Shown: positions 15,805 through 24,722, numbered from the stretch's first letter. The stretch: DNA of 64,000 nt from Rhodococcus sp. NBC_00297 (GCF_036173065.1 NZ_CP108041.1:3413001-3477000), one strand, 5' to 3'. Program-made: numbers and translations. The notes: generated from the sequence alone by a model not told the origin.

Positions 15805-17076
15805 TCAGAAGAAGGTGTGGATCAGGTCGACGATGCGCGGGTTCGCCGCGTCGGCGTCGTCGACGACCGGAAGCAGACGCCACTTGTCGAACGCCGTGCA
15901 GGGATGCGACAGGCCGAGCCGTGCGACCGTCCCGACGGGAACGTCGTCGCGGGCCGTGCCCGGCGTCCGGAGGAAGGCGTGCTGATCGTTGAGCGCCGAG
16001 ATATGGTGCCCCGCTTCCGCGTCCCGGCCGCCGATGCGCTGCGGTGTCGGCAGCCCCTCGTCGAACGGGAAGTCACGCTTGCCCGCATCGAGCAGTGCGA
16101 GTTCGGGTTCCGGACGCGACACCACCCGCGCCCAGCCGTGCATCGCGGAGGACAGGTGCTCCTCGCCGACGCGGGAGGCGATGAGCGGGGAGATGTCGGC
16201 GTAGAAGCCGTCGTCGTGCACCACGTAGGCGCCCGAGCGCAGCACGACGGCTGTGTGCTCGTCGACGACCGACGAGAGCCGCTCGACCACCAGGTCCTGG
16301 TAGGCGCTCCCGCCCGCGGTGACGATCGCCCGTCCCTCGTACAGGCCGTCGGCGGCGAGACCGGCGTGCAGGGCGGCGACCTCGTCGAGGTAGGCGCGTA
16401 CGGCGTCCAGACCGGCGGGTGTGCGGTCGTGGGCCAGCGCGCCCTCGTATCCGCCCACGCCCGCGAGGGTCACCGACGGCGACGAGGAGATCGCGGCCGC
16501 GACGCGTCGCGCCTCGTCCACACTGCGTGCCCCGGTGCGGCCGTGCGGCCCACCGAGTTCGACGATCACCGGGATCGGTCGTGTCACGGCGCCCAGGATC
16601 TCCGTCATGCGTGCCACGGTGTCGACACTGTCTGCCCAGCAGACGAACTCGACGTCGTCGTGGGCGTCGAGGTCCGCCGAGATCCAACGGAGCGTCACCG
16701 GGTCGATCAGGGCATTGGCGAGAAGGATGCGCTGCACGCCGAACGCGCGAGCGAGCTGCACCTGCCACCCGGTGGCGAGGGTGATTCCCCAACTGCCCGC
16801 CTCGAGCTGCTCGGCCCACAGCTGCGGCGCCATCGTGGTCTTGCCGTGCGGTGCCAGACGCATGCCGGCCGCATCGGCCCACCGCGCCATCACATCGATG
16901 TTCGACGTGAGGTGGCGGCGATCCAGCGTGACGACAGGGGTCGCGAACTCGGCGAGAGTGGGCGCCGTCGCCAGGTAGTCGCGCACGGTGAGGCCCCACG
17001 CGGCGGGTGGGACGGACTTGTACTCGGGGCCGAGAGTGCGGTCGTGCAGCGCCTCGACGGCGGCCTTGTCGATCAT
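15805..17076 (-). CDS. PLP-dependent ammonia-lyase/deaminase, D-threonine aldolase/D-serine dehydratase family
   Basis: A 423-aa fold-type III PLP enzyme with an alanine-racemase-like barrel. The PLP lysine is Lys79 in LAPHGKTTMAP. The C-terminal zinc-binding His391-x-Cys393 (SHPCTAFDKW) is typical of the D-serine dehydratase/D-threonine aldolase group. The start at 17076 has a strong GGAGGA site. Known relatives include D-serine dehydratase, D-threonine aldolase and D-glucosaminate dehydratase; the last gives 2-keto-3-deoxygluconate plus ammonia. With a KDG-type kinase, KDPG aldolase, deacylase and RidA beside it, the glucosaminate-type reaction is the best inference. It is the first gene of the minus-strand operon. 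Confidence 0.8.
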   Translation of the reverse strand: MIDKAAVEALHDRTLGPEYKSVPPAAWGLTVRDYLATAPTLAEFATPVVTLDRRHLTSNIDVMARWADAAGMRLAPHGKTTMAPQLWAEQLEAGSWGITLATGWQVQLARAFGVQRILLANALIDPVTLRWISADLDAHDDVEFVCWADSVDTVARMTEILGAVTRPIPVIVELGGPHGRTGARSVDEARRVAAAISSSPSVTLAGVGGYEGALAHDRTPAGLDAVRAYLDEVAALHAGLAADGLYEGRAIVTAGGSAYQDLVVERLSSVVDEHTAVVLRSGAYVVHDDGFYADISPLIASRVGEEHLSSAMHGWARVVSRPEPELALLDAGKRDFPFDEGLPTPQRIGGRDAEAGHHISALNDQHAFLRTPGTARDDVPVGTVARLGLSHPCTAFDKWRLLPVVDDADAANPRIVDLIHTFF

Positions 17077-17106
17077 CGAATCCTCCTGCGCCGGATACGG
17101 CGCTGT

Positions 17107-17167
17107 AGCGTTGCGTATGTTGCAACGCTGATTGCAAACTGTGTTCGGTGTCGTTAGTCTGCAACGA
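17107..17167. promoter_or_regulatory. Divergent promoter with putative IclR operators
   Basis: Two inverted repeats lie in the 127-base gap between divergent operons. The first is AGCGTTGC (17107-17114), seven bases, then GCAACGCT (17122-17129), a perfect 8-base-arm palindrome. The second is weaker: TCGTT (17151-17155), seven bases, AACGA (17163-17167). Both carry a GTT...AAC core, as IclR-family sites often do. The IclR protein encoded at 18217 is the likely binder. Confidence 0.6.
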
Positions 17168-17203
17168 ACAGGGACAACTCGCAAGACATCGAAGGGAATT
17201 GAT

Positions 17204-18220
17204 GTGAGATCACCCGGCGCGGCGACTCCACGGGTGGTGTGTGTCGGTGAGGGACTCGTCGTCATGGTCGCGCAGCCCGGCCCCCTCGAGCACTCGGACA
17301 CGTTCGAGCGGTCGGCCGGGGGAGCCGAGGCCAACGTCGCGCGGGTCCTCGCCCAGTTGGACGTCGAGGCGTCCTGGCTCTCGCGCGTCGGTGACGACGG
17401 CTTCGGCCGCTACCTGATGGAAACGATGCGCGCGAGTGGGGTGGACACGTCGGCGGTGATCGTCGACCAGACCCGCACCACCGGGATGTACGTCAAGGAG
17501 CGTGGTTCGGGCAGCGGTCACGCGTCGGATCTACCCGCCGGGGAGAGCCGAATGACCTACTTCCGCAGCGGTTCCGCCGCCAGTGCGCTGTGTGTCGACG
17601 ACATCGTCGGGGCGACACCGGTGCTCACGGCTGCCGACCTCGTCCACGTCAGCGGCATCACGCTCGCCCTGTCGGACACCGCGCGCGACGCTGCGTCCGC
17701 ACTGGCATCGTCGCCCGGTCTGCTGAGTTTCGACCTCAATCACCGTCCCCGACTCTGGACCGCCGAGAGTGCCGATGTGGTTCTCGGAGAACAGGTCCGA
17801 CGCAGTGACATCGTGCTGATGGGCGCCGACGAAGCGCACGCGGTGTTCGGCACCGGAGACCCCGATGCGCTGCGTGGCCTGTTCCCCGAGCCGCGCCGCC
17901 TGGTGATCAAGAACGACGCCCACGTGGTCGTGGGATTCGACGGCGCCGAGCGTGTCGACGTCCCGGCCCTGCGGTTGTCGGTGGTCGAGAAGATCGGTGC
18001 GGGAGACGCGTTCGCCGGTGGCTACCTGGCCGGTGTCCTCCGCGGCGACGATCAGCAGCGTGCGATCAGGCTGGGGCACCTGTGCGCGGCCGGCGCTCTC
18101 ACCGCGCACGGCGACGCGGCCCATCTGCTTCCGCTGCACCGTCTCGACGCACTGGTGACATCCTCGGACGAGAAGTGGTCGACCATCGACTACGACGCCG
18201 AGAGGGGAATCGCCGTATGA
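17204..18220 (+). CDS. PfkB-family sugar kinase, 2-keto-3-deoxygluconate kinase type
   Basis: Ribokinase/PfkB-fold kinase, 338 aa. The N-terminal substrate motif is SAGGAEANVA, and the C-terminal ATP/anion-hole signature GAGDAFAGGY lies near residue 265, with Asp as the catalytic base. The GTG at 17204 is chosen because GAAGGG precedes it at correct spacing; the upstream extension would run through the operator region. With an Entner-Doudoroff aldolase encoded divergently, phosphorylation of 2-keto-3-deoxygluconate at O-6 is the likely reaction. The stop overlaps the IclR gene start (ATGA). Confidence 0.85.
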   Translation: MRSPGAATPRVVCVGEGLVVMVAQPGPLEHSDTFERSAGGAEANVARVLAQLDVEASWLSRVGDDGFGRYLMETMRASGVDTSAVIVDQTRTTGMYVKERGSGSGHASDLPAGESRMTYFRSGSAASALCVDDIVGATPVLTAADLVHVSGITLALSDTARDAASALASSPGLLSFDLNHRPRLWTAESADVVLGEQVRRSDIVLMGADEAHAVFGTGDPDALRGLFPEPRRLVIKNDAHVVVGFDGAERVDVPALRLSVVEKIGAGDAFAGGYLAGVLRGDDQQRAIRLGHLCAAGALTAHGDAAHLLPLHRLDALVTSSDEKWSTIDYDAERGIAV

Positions 18221-18981
18221 GTCAGAGTGTGTCCCGCGCGCTCACCCTGCTTCGGGTGCTGGCCGACGGTCCGCGATCACTGGACGAGTTGGCTGCCCAC
18301 CTCGACGTGCACAAGACCACGGTCCTGCGACTGCTGCGGGCGATGGAGGCGGAGCGGTTCGTCCAGCACGACCACGAACACCGGTATCGCCTGGGGTCGA
18401 CGCTCTTCGAACTGTCCAATCGGTCGTTGGAGCAGCGCGACATCCGGACGTTGGCGCGGCCGTACCTCGCGACACTGAACGCGGAGACCAAGCAGACGAT
18501 CCACCTCGCCACCTACGAGTCGGGGGAGGCCGTCTACATCGACAAGTTCGACGCCACCCAGAGCGTGCGGATGTACTCCCGTGTCGGACGCCCGGCCCCG
18601 TTGCACTGCACCGCCGTCGGAAAGATCCTGATCTCCGGGCTGCCTGCGGACGAGCAGGTCCGCGTCGCCCATCGCATCGAGTACACCCGCTTCACCGACC
18701 GCACCATCGACACGCCCGAGCGCTACCTCGAGGAACTGGCCCTGGTGACCCGTCAGGGATACGCCGAGGACCACGAGGAACACGAGTCGTTCGTCAACTG
18801 CATCGGCGTGCCGGTGCGCGACGGAACCGGCTCGATCGTCGCCGCGGTGTCGATGTCCGTGCCCGACATGCTGCTGGACCACGCCCGCGTCCTCGGCACC
18901 CTGCCGCAGGTGCGCGCGGTGGCCGAGACCATCTCCGCCGAACTCGGCTGGAGTCCGACCCCGACGAAGGAACCCGCATGA
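18217..18981 (+). CDS. IclR-family transcriptional regulator
   Basis: A 254-aa regulator with an N-terminal winged HTH (SVSRALTLLRVLADGPRSLD through TVLRLLRAME) and the C-terminal IclR effector domain. The latter begins around RPYLATLNAETKQTIHLA and includes PLHCTAVGKILISGL and a conserved FVNCIGVPVRDGTG. It is coupled by ATGA overlaps to the kinase before it and the RidA gene after it. It probably controls both divergent operons from the palindromes at 17107-17167, sensing a keto-deoxy sugar acid or a related metabolite. Confidence 0.92.
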   Translation: MSQSVSRALTLLRVLADGPRSLDELAAHLDVHKTTVLRLLRAMEAERFVQHDHEHRYRLGSTLFELSNRSLEQRDIRTLARPYLATLNAETKQTIHLATYESGEAVYIDKFDATQSVRMYSRVGRPAPLHCTAVGKILISGLPADEQVRVAHRIEYTRFTDRTIDTPERYLEELALVTRQGYAEDHEEHESFVNCIGVPVRDGTGSIVAAVSMSVPDMLLDHARVLGTLPQVRAVAETISAELGWSPTPTKEPA

Positions 18982-19379
18982 CCGACAAGATCGCCGTCCT
19001 CACGACCGACGCGCCTGCACCCGCCCACACCTTCTCGCAGGGGGTGCGCAAGGGCCCGTTCGTCCAGGTGTCCGGGCAGGGACCCGTCGACCCGGCGACC
19101 AACGAGTACCTGTACCCCGGCGACGTCGCGGCGCAGACCACGCGAACGCTGACCAACGTCAAGGCCATCGTCGAGGCGAGTGGTGCGACTTTCGACGACG
19201 TCGTGATGCTGCGGGTGTACCTGACGAAGCGTGAGGACTTCGCCGTCATGAACGAGGCGTACGGCGCATTCGTCCTCGAACACACGAAGGGTGACGTCCT
19301 GCCCAGTCGCACAACGGTCTTCACGGGACTCCCGCGCGAGGAGATGCTCGTCGAGATCGACGCGATCGCGGTGGTCTGA
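18978..19379 (+). CDS. RidA (YjgF/YER057c/UK114) family enamine/imine deaminase
   Basis: A 133-aa RidA-family protein, normally a cytosolic trimer that hydrolyses reactive enamine/imine intermediates released by PLP dehydratases. Recognisable segments are FVQVSGQGPVDP, LTNVKAIVEASGATFDDVV and the C-terminal PREEMLVEIDAIAV. The conserved Arg of the canonical VxGxxPRxxVxV-like motif appears near the C-terminal RTTVFTGLPREE. Its presence in the same regulon as a PLP ammonia-lyase is functionally telling: that enzyme class releases exactly such intermediates. It overlaps the IclR gene by ATGA. Confidence 0.9.
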   Translation: MTDKIAVLTTDAPAPAHTFSQGVRKGPFVQVSGQGPVDPATNEYLYPGDVAAQTTRTLTNVKAIVEASGATFDDVVMLRVYLTKREDFAVMNEAYGAFVLEHTKGDVLPSRTTVFTGLPREEMLVEIDAIAVV

Positions 19380-19412
19380 CACGTCGACCCACCGTCAGGG
19401 CACCATGAACCC

Positions 19413-20756
19413 ATGAGACGACGGTGGGTACGGCTGCAGGGCACGTTCTGGTTCGTTCCTGCGGTCCTGGGCGTCGTCGCCGTCGTCCTCGCTCAACTCC
19501 TGGTCGCCCTGGATCGGTGGCTTCTCGATCGGGGCATCGGGATCGGCGGGTCGCTGCTCTATCACGTGGGCGCGAGTGGCAGCCGGGACATCCTCGGCGC
19601 CATCGGCGGGTCGATGCTCGGGGTGGCGGCGACGTCCTTCTCCATCACCATCTCGGTGCTCGCGACGGCCAGTTCGACCTACGGCCCGCGACTGGTGCGG
19701 AACTTCATGGCGGACCGCGGGAACCAGGTGGTGCTCGGCATCTTCGGAGCGACCTTCCTCTACGCACTGATGGTGCTGCGCTCGATCCGGTCGCTCGACT
19801 CGGACGGCGACGTCTTCGTGCCCGACATCGCGGTGAACGTCGCCGTGCTCCTCGCGGTGCTCGACGTGGGTGTCCTGGTGTACTTCATCCACCACATCGC
19901 CCAGTCGATCCAGGTGGCGACGCTGTCCTCGCGGGTTCGGGACGAACTCTCCGCAGCCGTCGACGAGCTCTACCCGACGGAGCCGCCGGCCGACGCGGCG
20001 TCGGATGCCGAGGTGACGCTGCCCGACCACGTCGACGCGGTCCGTGCTCCGCGTTCCGGAGTCGTCGTCGACGTGGACGAGGACGCGGCGTTGTCCTCGG
20101 CCATCGCCGACGACGCTGTCGTGGTTCTGCTCTGCAGACCGGGCGAGCACGTGATCGAGGGAGACGCCATCGCGGAGTCACGACGGTGGAGCGGATCCGC
20201 CTCCGCGTCGCACCTGCGAGAGATCGAGTCCGCGGTCGAGATCGGCGACGAGCGGACTCCGCAGCACGACATCGAGTTCGCCGTCGAGCAGCTGGCCGAG
20301 ATGGCGGTGCGGGCCCTGTCCTCGGGTACCAACGATCCGTACACGGCGCGCAACGCTCTCGACGATCTGTCCGTCGGGATGGTGACTCTCGTCGGCCGTC
20401 CGCCGCCGTGCGGTGCCCGGACCGACGATGCCGGGACCGTACGGATCGTTCTTCGTCGGGTGCCCGTGGTGGACCTGATCGACCACGCGCTCGGCGCGGT
20501 ACGGGTCTACGCGATGGCGAGCCCCATGGTGGTCGCTGCCGGTATCCGGTTGGCCGAGCGGCTCGGTGCGGCAGCGACCGACACCGCGTCGATCGACCGC
20601 GTCCGGTACCACCTCGACCTCCTCGACGAGGCGTGCAGACGAGAGATGACGGATCCGGCCGGGCGGGCCTCGTGCCTCGACCAGATCGACCGTGCACGTG
20701 GGCGTCTCCGTGCACACTCCGGCTCCGGTCCGCTTTCAGGCACAGTGGAGTCGTAG
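19413..20756 (+). CDS. DUF2254 family membrane protein
   Basis: A 447-aa integral membrane protein. Hydrophobic segments near residues 12-32, 62-84, 105-123 and 136-160 are followed by a soluble C-terminal half from about residue 170. The stretch GGSMLGVAATSFSITISVLA is characteristic of DUF2254. The soluble part contains HDIEFAVEQLAEMAVRALSS and GTNDPYTARNALDDL. Function is unknown. It begins 33 bases after ridA but is not coupled to it and has no evident link to that pathway. Confidence 0.82.
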   Translation: MRRRWVRLQGTFWFVPAVLGVVAVVLAQLLVALDRWLLDRGIGIGGSLLYHVGASGSRDILGAIGGSMLGVAATSFSITISVLATASSTYGPRLVRNFMADRGNQVVLGIFGATFLYALMVLRSIRSLDSDGDVFVPDIAVNVAVLLAVLDVGVLVYFIHHIAQSIQVATLSSRVRDELSAAVDELYPTEPPADAASDAEVTLPDHVDAVRAPRSGVVVDVDEDAALSSAIADDAVVVLLCRPGEHVIEGDAIAESRRWSGSASASHLREIESAVEIGDERTPQHDIEFAVEQLAEMAVRALSSGTNDPYTARNALDDLSVGMVTLVGRPPPCGARTDDAGTVRIVLRRVPVVDLIDHALGAVRVYAMASPMVVAAGIRLAERLGAAATDTASIDRVRYHLDLLDEACRREMTDPAGRASCLDQIDRARGRLRAHSGSGPLSGTVES

Positions 20757-20777
20757 ATCCGCCGCCGAAAGGACCCT

Positions 20778-21458
20778 GTGCAGACCCGCCTCGCCTTCCT
20801 CGGGCTCCTCTCCATCCTGCTCGGCGCCGCGACGATCGTCGTCCTCGATGTCGTCACCGCGCTCGGGTCGCCCGCTCATCTGCGCCGCACCATCAGCGAG
20901 TACGGGCTGGGCGCGCAGCAGTGGGTGTTCACGGCCGGGGTGCTGCTCCTCGCCCTCGGATCCGGCGCCGTGCTTATCGCAGCCGTCCGGCAGTCGTTGC
21001 TGCGCGCGTCGTCGGTCGCCGCGGTGGCGATGACACTGTGGACGGTAGGACTCGTCGCCGTGGTCGCGGTTCCCAAGCAGGACTGGAGCAACGACGCGAC
21101 GCTCGGCCTCGGCGGGGCGGTGCACCGCGTGGGTGCGGCGGTCGCGTTCGTCAGCATCCCGGTGGCAGTGATCGCTCTCGCCGCACCGTGGATCCGGTCG
21201 AGCGAGTGGGCACGTCACGCCCGACGGACGTTCGTGCTGGGAGTGCTGTCCGTCGTGGCCATCGCACCCATCGGGTACGCGCTGTTCGTCGGCGTGACCA
21301 CCTCGACACCGTGGTACCGCGTCGTGACGCTCGGACACGTCGAACGGATCCTCGTCGTCGTGGAGGTGATCGCGCTGATCTCGCTCGCGTGGTGGGTCCG
21401 CGCGAGCGCGCTCAGGGAGTCACCGCATCGCGTCGGTGACGCGGTCCACCAGCTCTGA
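20778..21458 (+). CDS. DUF998-type integral membrane protein
   Basis: A 226-aa protein with about six transmembrane segments, starting at the GTG at 20778 behind GAAAGGA. The N-terminal helix, the segment RRTISEYGLGAQQWVFTAGV and the spacing of helices resemble DUF998 proteins. Function unknown. It lies 21 bases after the DUF2254 gene and probably shares its transcript. Its 3' end overlaps the convergent hydrolase gene by 39 bases. Confidence 0.7.
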   Translation: MQTRLAFLGLLSILLGAATIVVLDVVTALGSPAHLRRTISEYGLGAQQWVFTAGVLLLALGSGAVLIAAVRQSLLRASSVAAVAMTLWTVGLVAVVAVPKQDWSNDATLGLGGAVHRVGAAVAFVSIPVAVIALAAPWIRSSEWARHARRTFVLGVLSVVAIAPIGYALFVGVTTSTPWYRVVTLGHVERILVVVEVIALISLAWWVRASALRESPHRVGDAVHQL

Positions 21459-23108
21459 GTCGTCGACGTCCAGAATGGGCGCCCACATGGAGGCCGCATC
21501 GGCGCCGTAGGCGTGACCGTGGCCTTCCGGGACCTCGGCGGCGAGCGCCATGTCGAGCGTCACCTGCCAGAAGGTGACCAGAGGGATCCACGTCATCCCC
21601 TTGTCGACGTCGACGCCGCGCGGCTCCCGGAGCCAGTCCGGCTTGCCGAACAGCAGGTCGAACGACCACCAGACGATCGGATCGCTGGGGTGCTGCCAGT
21701 ACACGATGCGCGGGCTCTCCCAGTCCACCAGACCGGGTGCGTCGAGATCGGACGGCTCCGCGGCGAAGCGGACGTTCTGCCCGCCGTAGATCACGGGAAG
21801 GATCTCGGGGCTGCCCGGGTCCCGTGAGTCGGTGACACGCGACCACTGCTCGGAGAAGTTGGGCGTCCCCACCCACAGCGCGCCGTCCGTGCGCGCCAGC
21901 ATGTCCTGCACTCCGGAGAAGGCGTCCTGGCCGCCGTACGACCCGAGCGATTCACCGAACGTGAGGAGCTTCGGGCGGTCGTTCTCGGGACGGTCCTGCA
22001 CGCGCTGGTAGACGGCCTCGAAGACGGCGCGGCCCGCGATGAGCGGGGTGTCGCGATCGGCGAGGAACGCCAACGGACTGGGCAGGTACGAGTACTGGAC
22101 CGCCGCGATCGCCGTGTCGCCGCCGGCGAGGTACTCGAGTGAGGACGCGACGGACGCGTTGACCCACCCTCGACCGGTGGTCGTCGCGATCGCCAGGTAC
22201 TCGCGATCGAAGGCGCCGGTTCGGTCCAGTTCGGCGACGAGTCGGTCGGCGAGCGAGTCGACGGTGTCCCGGCCGAGTCCGAGCCCGTCGGCGTCGACGG
22301 ACTTGCGTCCCGCATAGACCCGGATCGGGGTGAGGGCGGGCCGTCCCGTCACGGATGCGATCTCGTCCGACGTCGGGCCGCCCGCGACGAAGGTGCGCCC
22401 CTCGCGGCCCAGGGTGTCCCACTCCTCGTTCGACTCGGGCGAGCCCGACCGTTCGGGCGCCGACGGCGGTTCCACGCCCTCGGCGCTCCCGGTGTCGGCC
22501 GCAGCGGCGGACCCGTTGGAGATGCGTGAGATCCCGGTGGCAAGGAGCCCCTCGACGGCGAACACCAGCACCACACCGACGGCGACGACGGCGAGACCGC
22601 GCGAGACGGGCGGCGGGAGAACACGACCGATCAGTGCGATGAGAAGGTCGGTGACGCGGCGGATCCCACGAGCCAGCGTGATCACCAGGACGACGACGAT
22701 CGCGGCGACGACGAAGACTCCGGCGTAGTCCCACGACTGGCTCGGTTCGATGCCCACGAGTTCGCGAGAGATGTTCTGCCACCACGCCCCGAGGACGAGG
22801 AACAGCGGGAGCACGACGACTGCGGCGGCGCCGATCGCGTACCAGCCCCACCGCCTCAGTCGTTCGGGCCACTCGCGAGTGAGCTCCATCCGCCGGACGC
22901 CCCACACGACGAGAACGCCGACGCCGTGACCGCATCCGACCGAGAGGCCCGTGGCGACGGCCTGCAGGTACCACGGTCGGGGGAGAAGCGACGGGGACAT
23001 CGACCAGCAGTAGAAGACCAGTCCGACGACGAGGCCGATCGGCTCGAAGCGGGAACACCACCGCCACAGTGCGGTGGCGATGCGTCCTCGCTGGTCCTTC
23101 GTGGTCAC
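21420..23108 (-). CDS. Membrane-anchored alpha/beta-hydrolase (Abhydrolase_9 type)
   Basis: A 562-aa protein in two parts. The N-terminal ~215 residues carry about five hydrophobic segments (for example IGLVVGLVFYCWSMSPSLLP). The C-terminal part, from about 240, is a catalytic domain with nucleophile elbow GESLGSYGG, followed by FSGVQDML and WQHPSDPIVWW. This layout matches a family common in mycobacteria and rhodococci. It lies 9 bases downstream of the SRPBCC gene and shares that transcript. Substrate unknown; a lipid or ester in the membrane is likely. Confidence 0.85.
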   Translation of the reverse strand: MTTKDQRGRIATALWRWCSRFEPIGLVVGLVFYCWSMSPSLLPRPWYLQAVATGLSVGCGHGVGVLVVWGVRRMELTREWPERLRRWGWYAIGAAAVVVLPLFLVLGAWWQNISRELVGIEPSQSWDYAGVFVVAAIVVVLVITLARGIRRVTDLLIALIGRVLPPPVSRGLAVVAVGVVLVFAVEGLLATGISRISNGSAAAADTGSAEGVEPPSAPERSGSPESNEEWDTLGREGRTFVAGGPTSDEIASVTGRPALTPIRVYAGRKSVDADGLGLGRDTVDSLADRLVAELDRTGAFDREYLAIATTTGRGWVNASVASSLEYLAGGDTAIAAVQYSYLPSPLAFLADRDTPLIAGRAVFEAVYQRVQDRPENDRPKLLTFGESLGSYGGQDAFSGVQDMLARTDGALWVGTPNFSEQWSRVTDSRDPGSPEILPVIYGGQNVRFAAEPSDLDAPGLVDWESPRIVYWQHPSDPIVWWSFDLLFGKPDWLREPRGVDVDKGMTWIPLVTFWQVTLDMALAAEVPEGHGHAYGADAASMWAPILDVDDSELVDRVTDAMR

Positions 23109-23117
23109 CGGGTGAGT

Positions 23118-23567
23118 CTAGGTGCTGCGCGGCGACTCCAACCGGGAGCGCAGGGTCCGATCGGTGACGGAGATCCCCTGGTTGATGAAGGGTTCGACCA
23201 CCTTCGCGAGTGCCTTGCCCGTGAACCCGCCGGGGAACTCGTAGCGGAACTCGACGTCGGCGACGCAGTGTCCGTCGTCCACGGGGGTGACCACCCAGCG
23301 AGAACTGGTCTCGAAACCCTTCACCGACGACAACGCGATGACGGAACCGTCGACCCACTCGACGATGTCCACCGTGGAGTGCAGAGCTTTGGGTCCCAGC
23401 TTCATCTCGGCGTCGAAGCGATCGCCGGTGCCGCGCGACACCGGTCCGACGGGGACGAACGAGGTGACGCCGAACATCCAGTCCGGCACGTTCTCGTACG
23501 AGGACAGATAGTCGAAGGTCGCCGACGCCGGTGCGGCGATCTCGACGTGCTTGGTGATGACGGGCAT
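23118..23567 (-). CDS. SRPBCC-family lipid/polyketide-binding protein
   Basis: A 149-aa START/Bet v1-like protein. It begins VITKHVEIAAPASATFDYLS and has the mid-region RGTGDRFDAEMKLG and the C-terminal long helix region TGKALAKVVEPFINQ. Such proteins bind hydrophobic ligands or act as cyclases/dehydratases, and no catalytic assignment can be made. The gene sits between a ferredoxin reductase and a membrane hydrolase on the same strand (gaps of 41 and 9 bases). Confidence 0.83.
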   Translation of the reverse strand: MPVITKHVEIAAPASATFDYLSSYENVPDWMFGVTSFVPVGPVSRGTGDRFDAEMKLGPKALHSTVDIVEWVDGSVIALSSVKGFETSSRWVVTPVDDGHCVADVEFRYEFPGGFTGKALAKVVEPFINQGISVTDRTLRSRLESPRST

Positions 23568-23608
23568 GAGGTCTCCTGGTGCGGCTGTGGTGTCAGGGAT
23601 TCGGTCGG

Positions 23609-24685
23609 TCAGTCGATGCGGATGGTGAGAGCGTCGGACACGGGCACCGACTGGCAGGCCAGGCGCACTCCCCGGTCGAGCTCGTACTGATCCAGCGTGT
23701 CGTTGACGCGCATGTGCACGTCACCGCTGACGAGAGTGAACGCGCAGGCGCCGCAGTTGCCCTCGCGGCACACGAACGGGGCGTCGATTCCCTCGGCGAG
23801 CATGGCGTCGAGCAGCACGGTGTCGGGTGCGCAGTGGAACGAGTGATCGTCGCCCTCGACCTCCGCGGACACGGGAACGCCCGTGGCCGAGGACGTCTCG
23901 ACGAGGGTGGTGTGGAACGGGTCGGTGGTGATCGACGTGAACACCTCACGGTGGATGTTCTCGGGCGACACCCCCGCCGCGAGGAGCCCCTGCTGCGCCA
24001 CCTCCATGAACGGCCCCGGCCCGCAGAGGTACGCGTCGGCGTCGGCGATGCCGGAGACGGCGTCGGTGAGACCGGTGGCAGTGGGCAGGCCCGACGCCGA
24101 CTCGTGCCAGTGCCGCACCGTGAGGCGGTCCGGATGCTGCTGCTGCAGATCGTCGAGGGTGGCGGCGAACATGACCGAGTCCGGATCTCTGTTCGCGTAG
24201 AACAACACGACCCGTCCGTCGTGCGACGCCAACGCGGTCTTCAGGATGGACATCACGGGCGTGATGCCGCTGCCGGCGGCGACCAGGACGAGCGGGCGAT
24301 CCCATCGCGCGGGAACGAAGGTGCCCGCGGGAGCCAATGTCGTCAGTGCGAATCCTGCCGTCGCGGTGTCGCACAACCAGGTGGACCCGAGGCCGCCCGC
24401 GGTGCGCTTGACGGAGATCGCGGGGCGCTCGCCGGTGTCGGGACTGCTCGACAACGAGTAGCACCGTGCGGCGGAACCGCCGTCGCTCAGAGGAATTTCG
24501 ACCGTGAGGAACTGGCCCGGGCGGTAGCGCAGAGCCTCGCCGTCGGCAGTGGACAGGACCAACGTCACCGCGTCCGCCGTCTCGCGGATCACCTCGTCGA
24601 CCTGCAGTCGGAGTGTGCGGACGGCGGTGTCCGCGGAGTCGATCGCCACGATGTCTTCCCCTCGTCGGCCGGGTGTGTCCGGCAC
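23609..24685 (-). CDS. FNR-type flavin reductase with C-terminal [2Fe-2S] ferredoxin domain (KshB/HmpX-like)
   Basis: A 358-aa electron-transfer protein. Domains in order are an FAD-binding barrel with RCYSLSSSP (about 88), an NAD(P)H domain with GSGITPVMS (about 148), and a plant-type ferredoxin with Cys306, Cys311, Cys314 and Cys344. This is the order found in KshB, the reductase of 3-ketosteroid 9-alpha-hydroxylase, and in similar class IA reductases. It starts at a GTG at 24685. It diverges from the esterase/SDR/diiron/BVMO operon at 24763 and could supply electrons to the diiron protein encoded there; that link is inference. Confidence 0.9.
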   Translation of the reverse strand: MPDTPGRRGEDIVAIDSADTAVRTLRLQVDEVIRETADAVTLVLSTADGEALRYRPGQFLTVEIPLSDGGSAARCYSLSSSPDTGERPAISVKRTAGGLGSTWLCDTATAGFALTTLAPAGTFVPARWDRPLVLVAAGSGITPVMSILKTALASHDGRVVLFYANRDPDSVMFAATLDDLQQQHPDRLTVRHWHESASGLPTATGLTDAVSGIADADAYLCGPGPFMEVAQQGLLAAGVSPENIHREVFTSITTDPFHTTLVETSSATGVPVSAEVEGDDHSFHCAPDTVLLDAMLAEGIDAPFVCREGNCGACAFTLVSGDVHMRVNDTLDQYELDRGVRLACQSVPVSDALTIRID

Positions 24686-24722
24686 TCCGGACTACACCGA
24701 AGATTGTTTCATTGAACTATAG

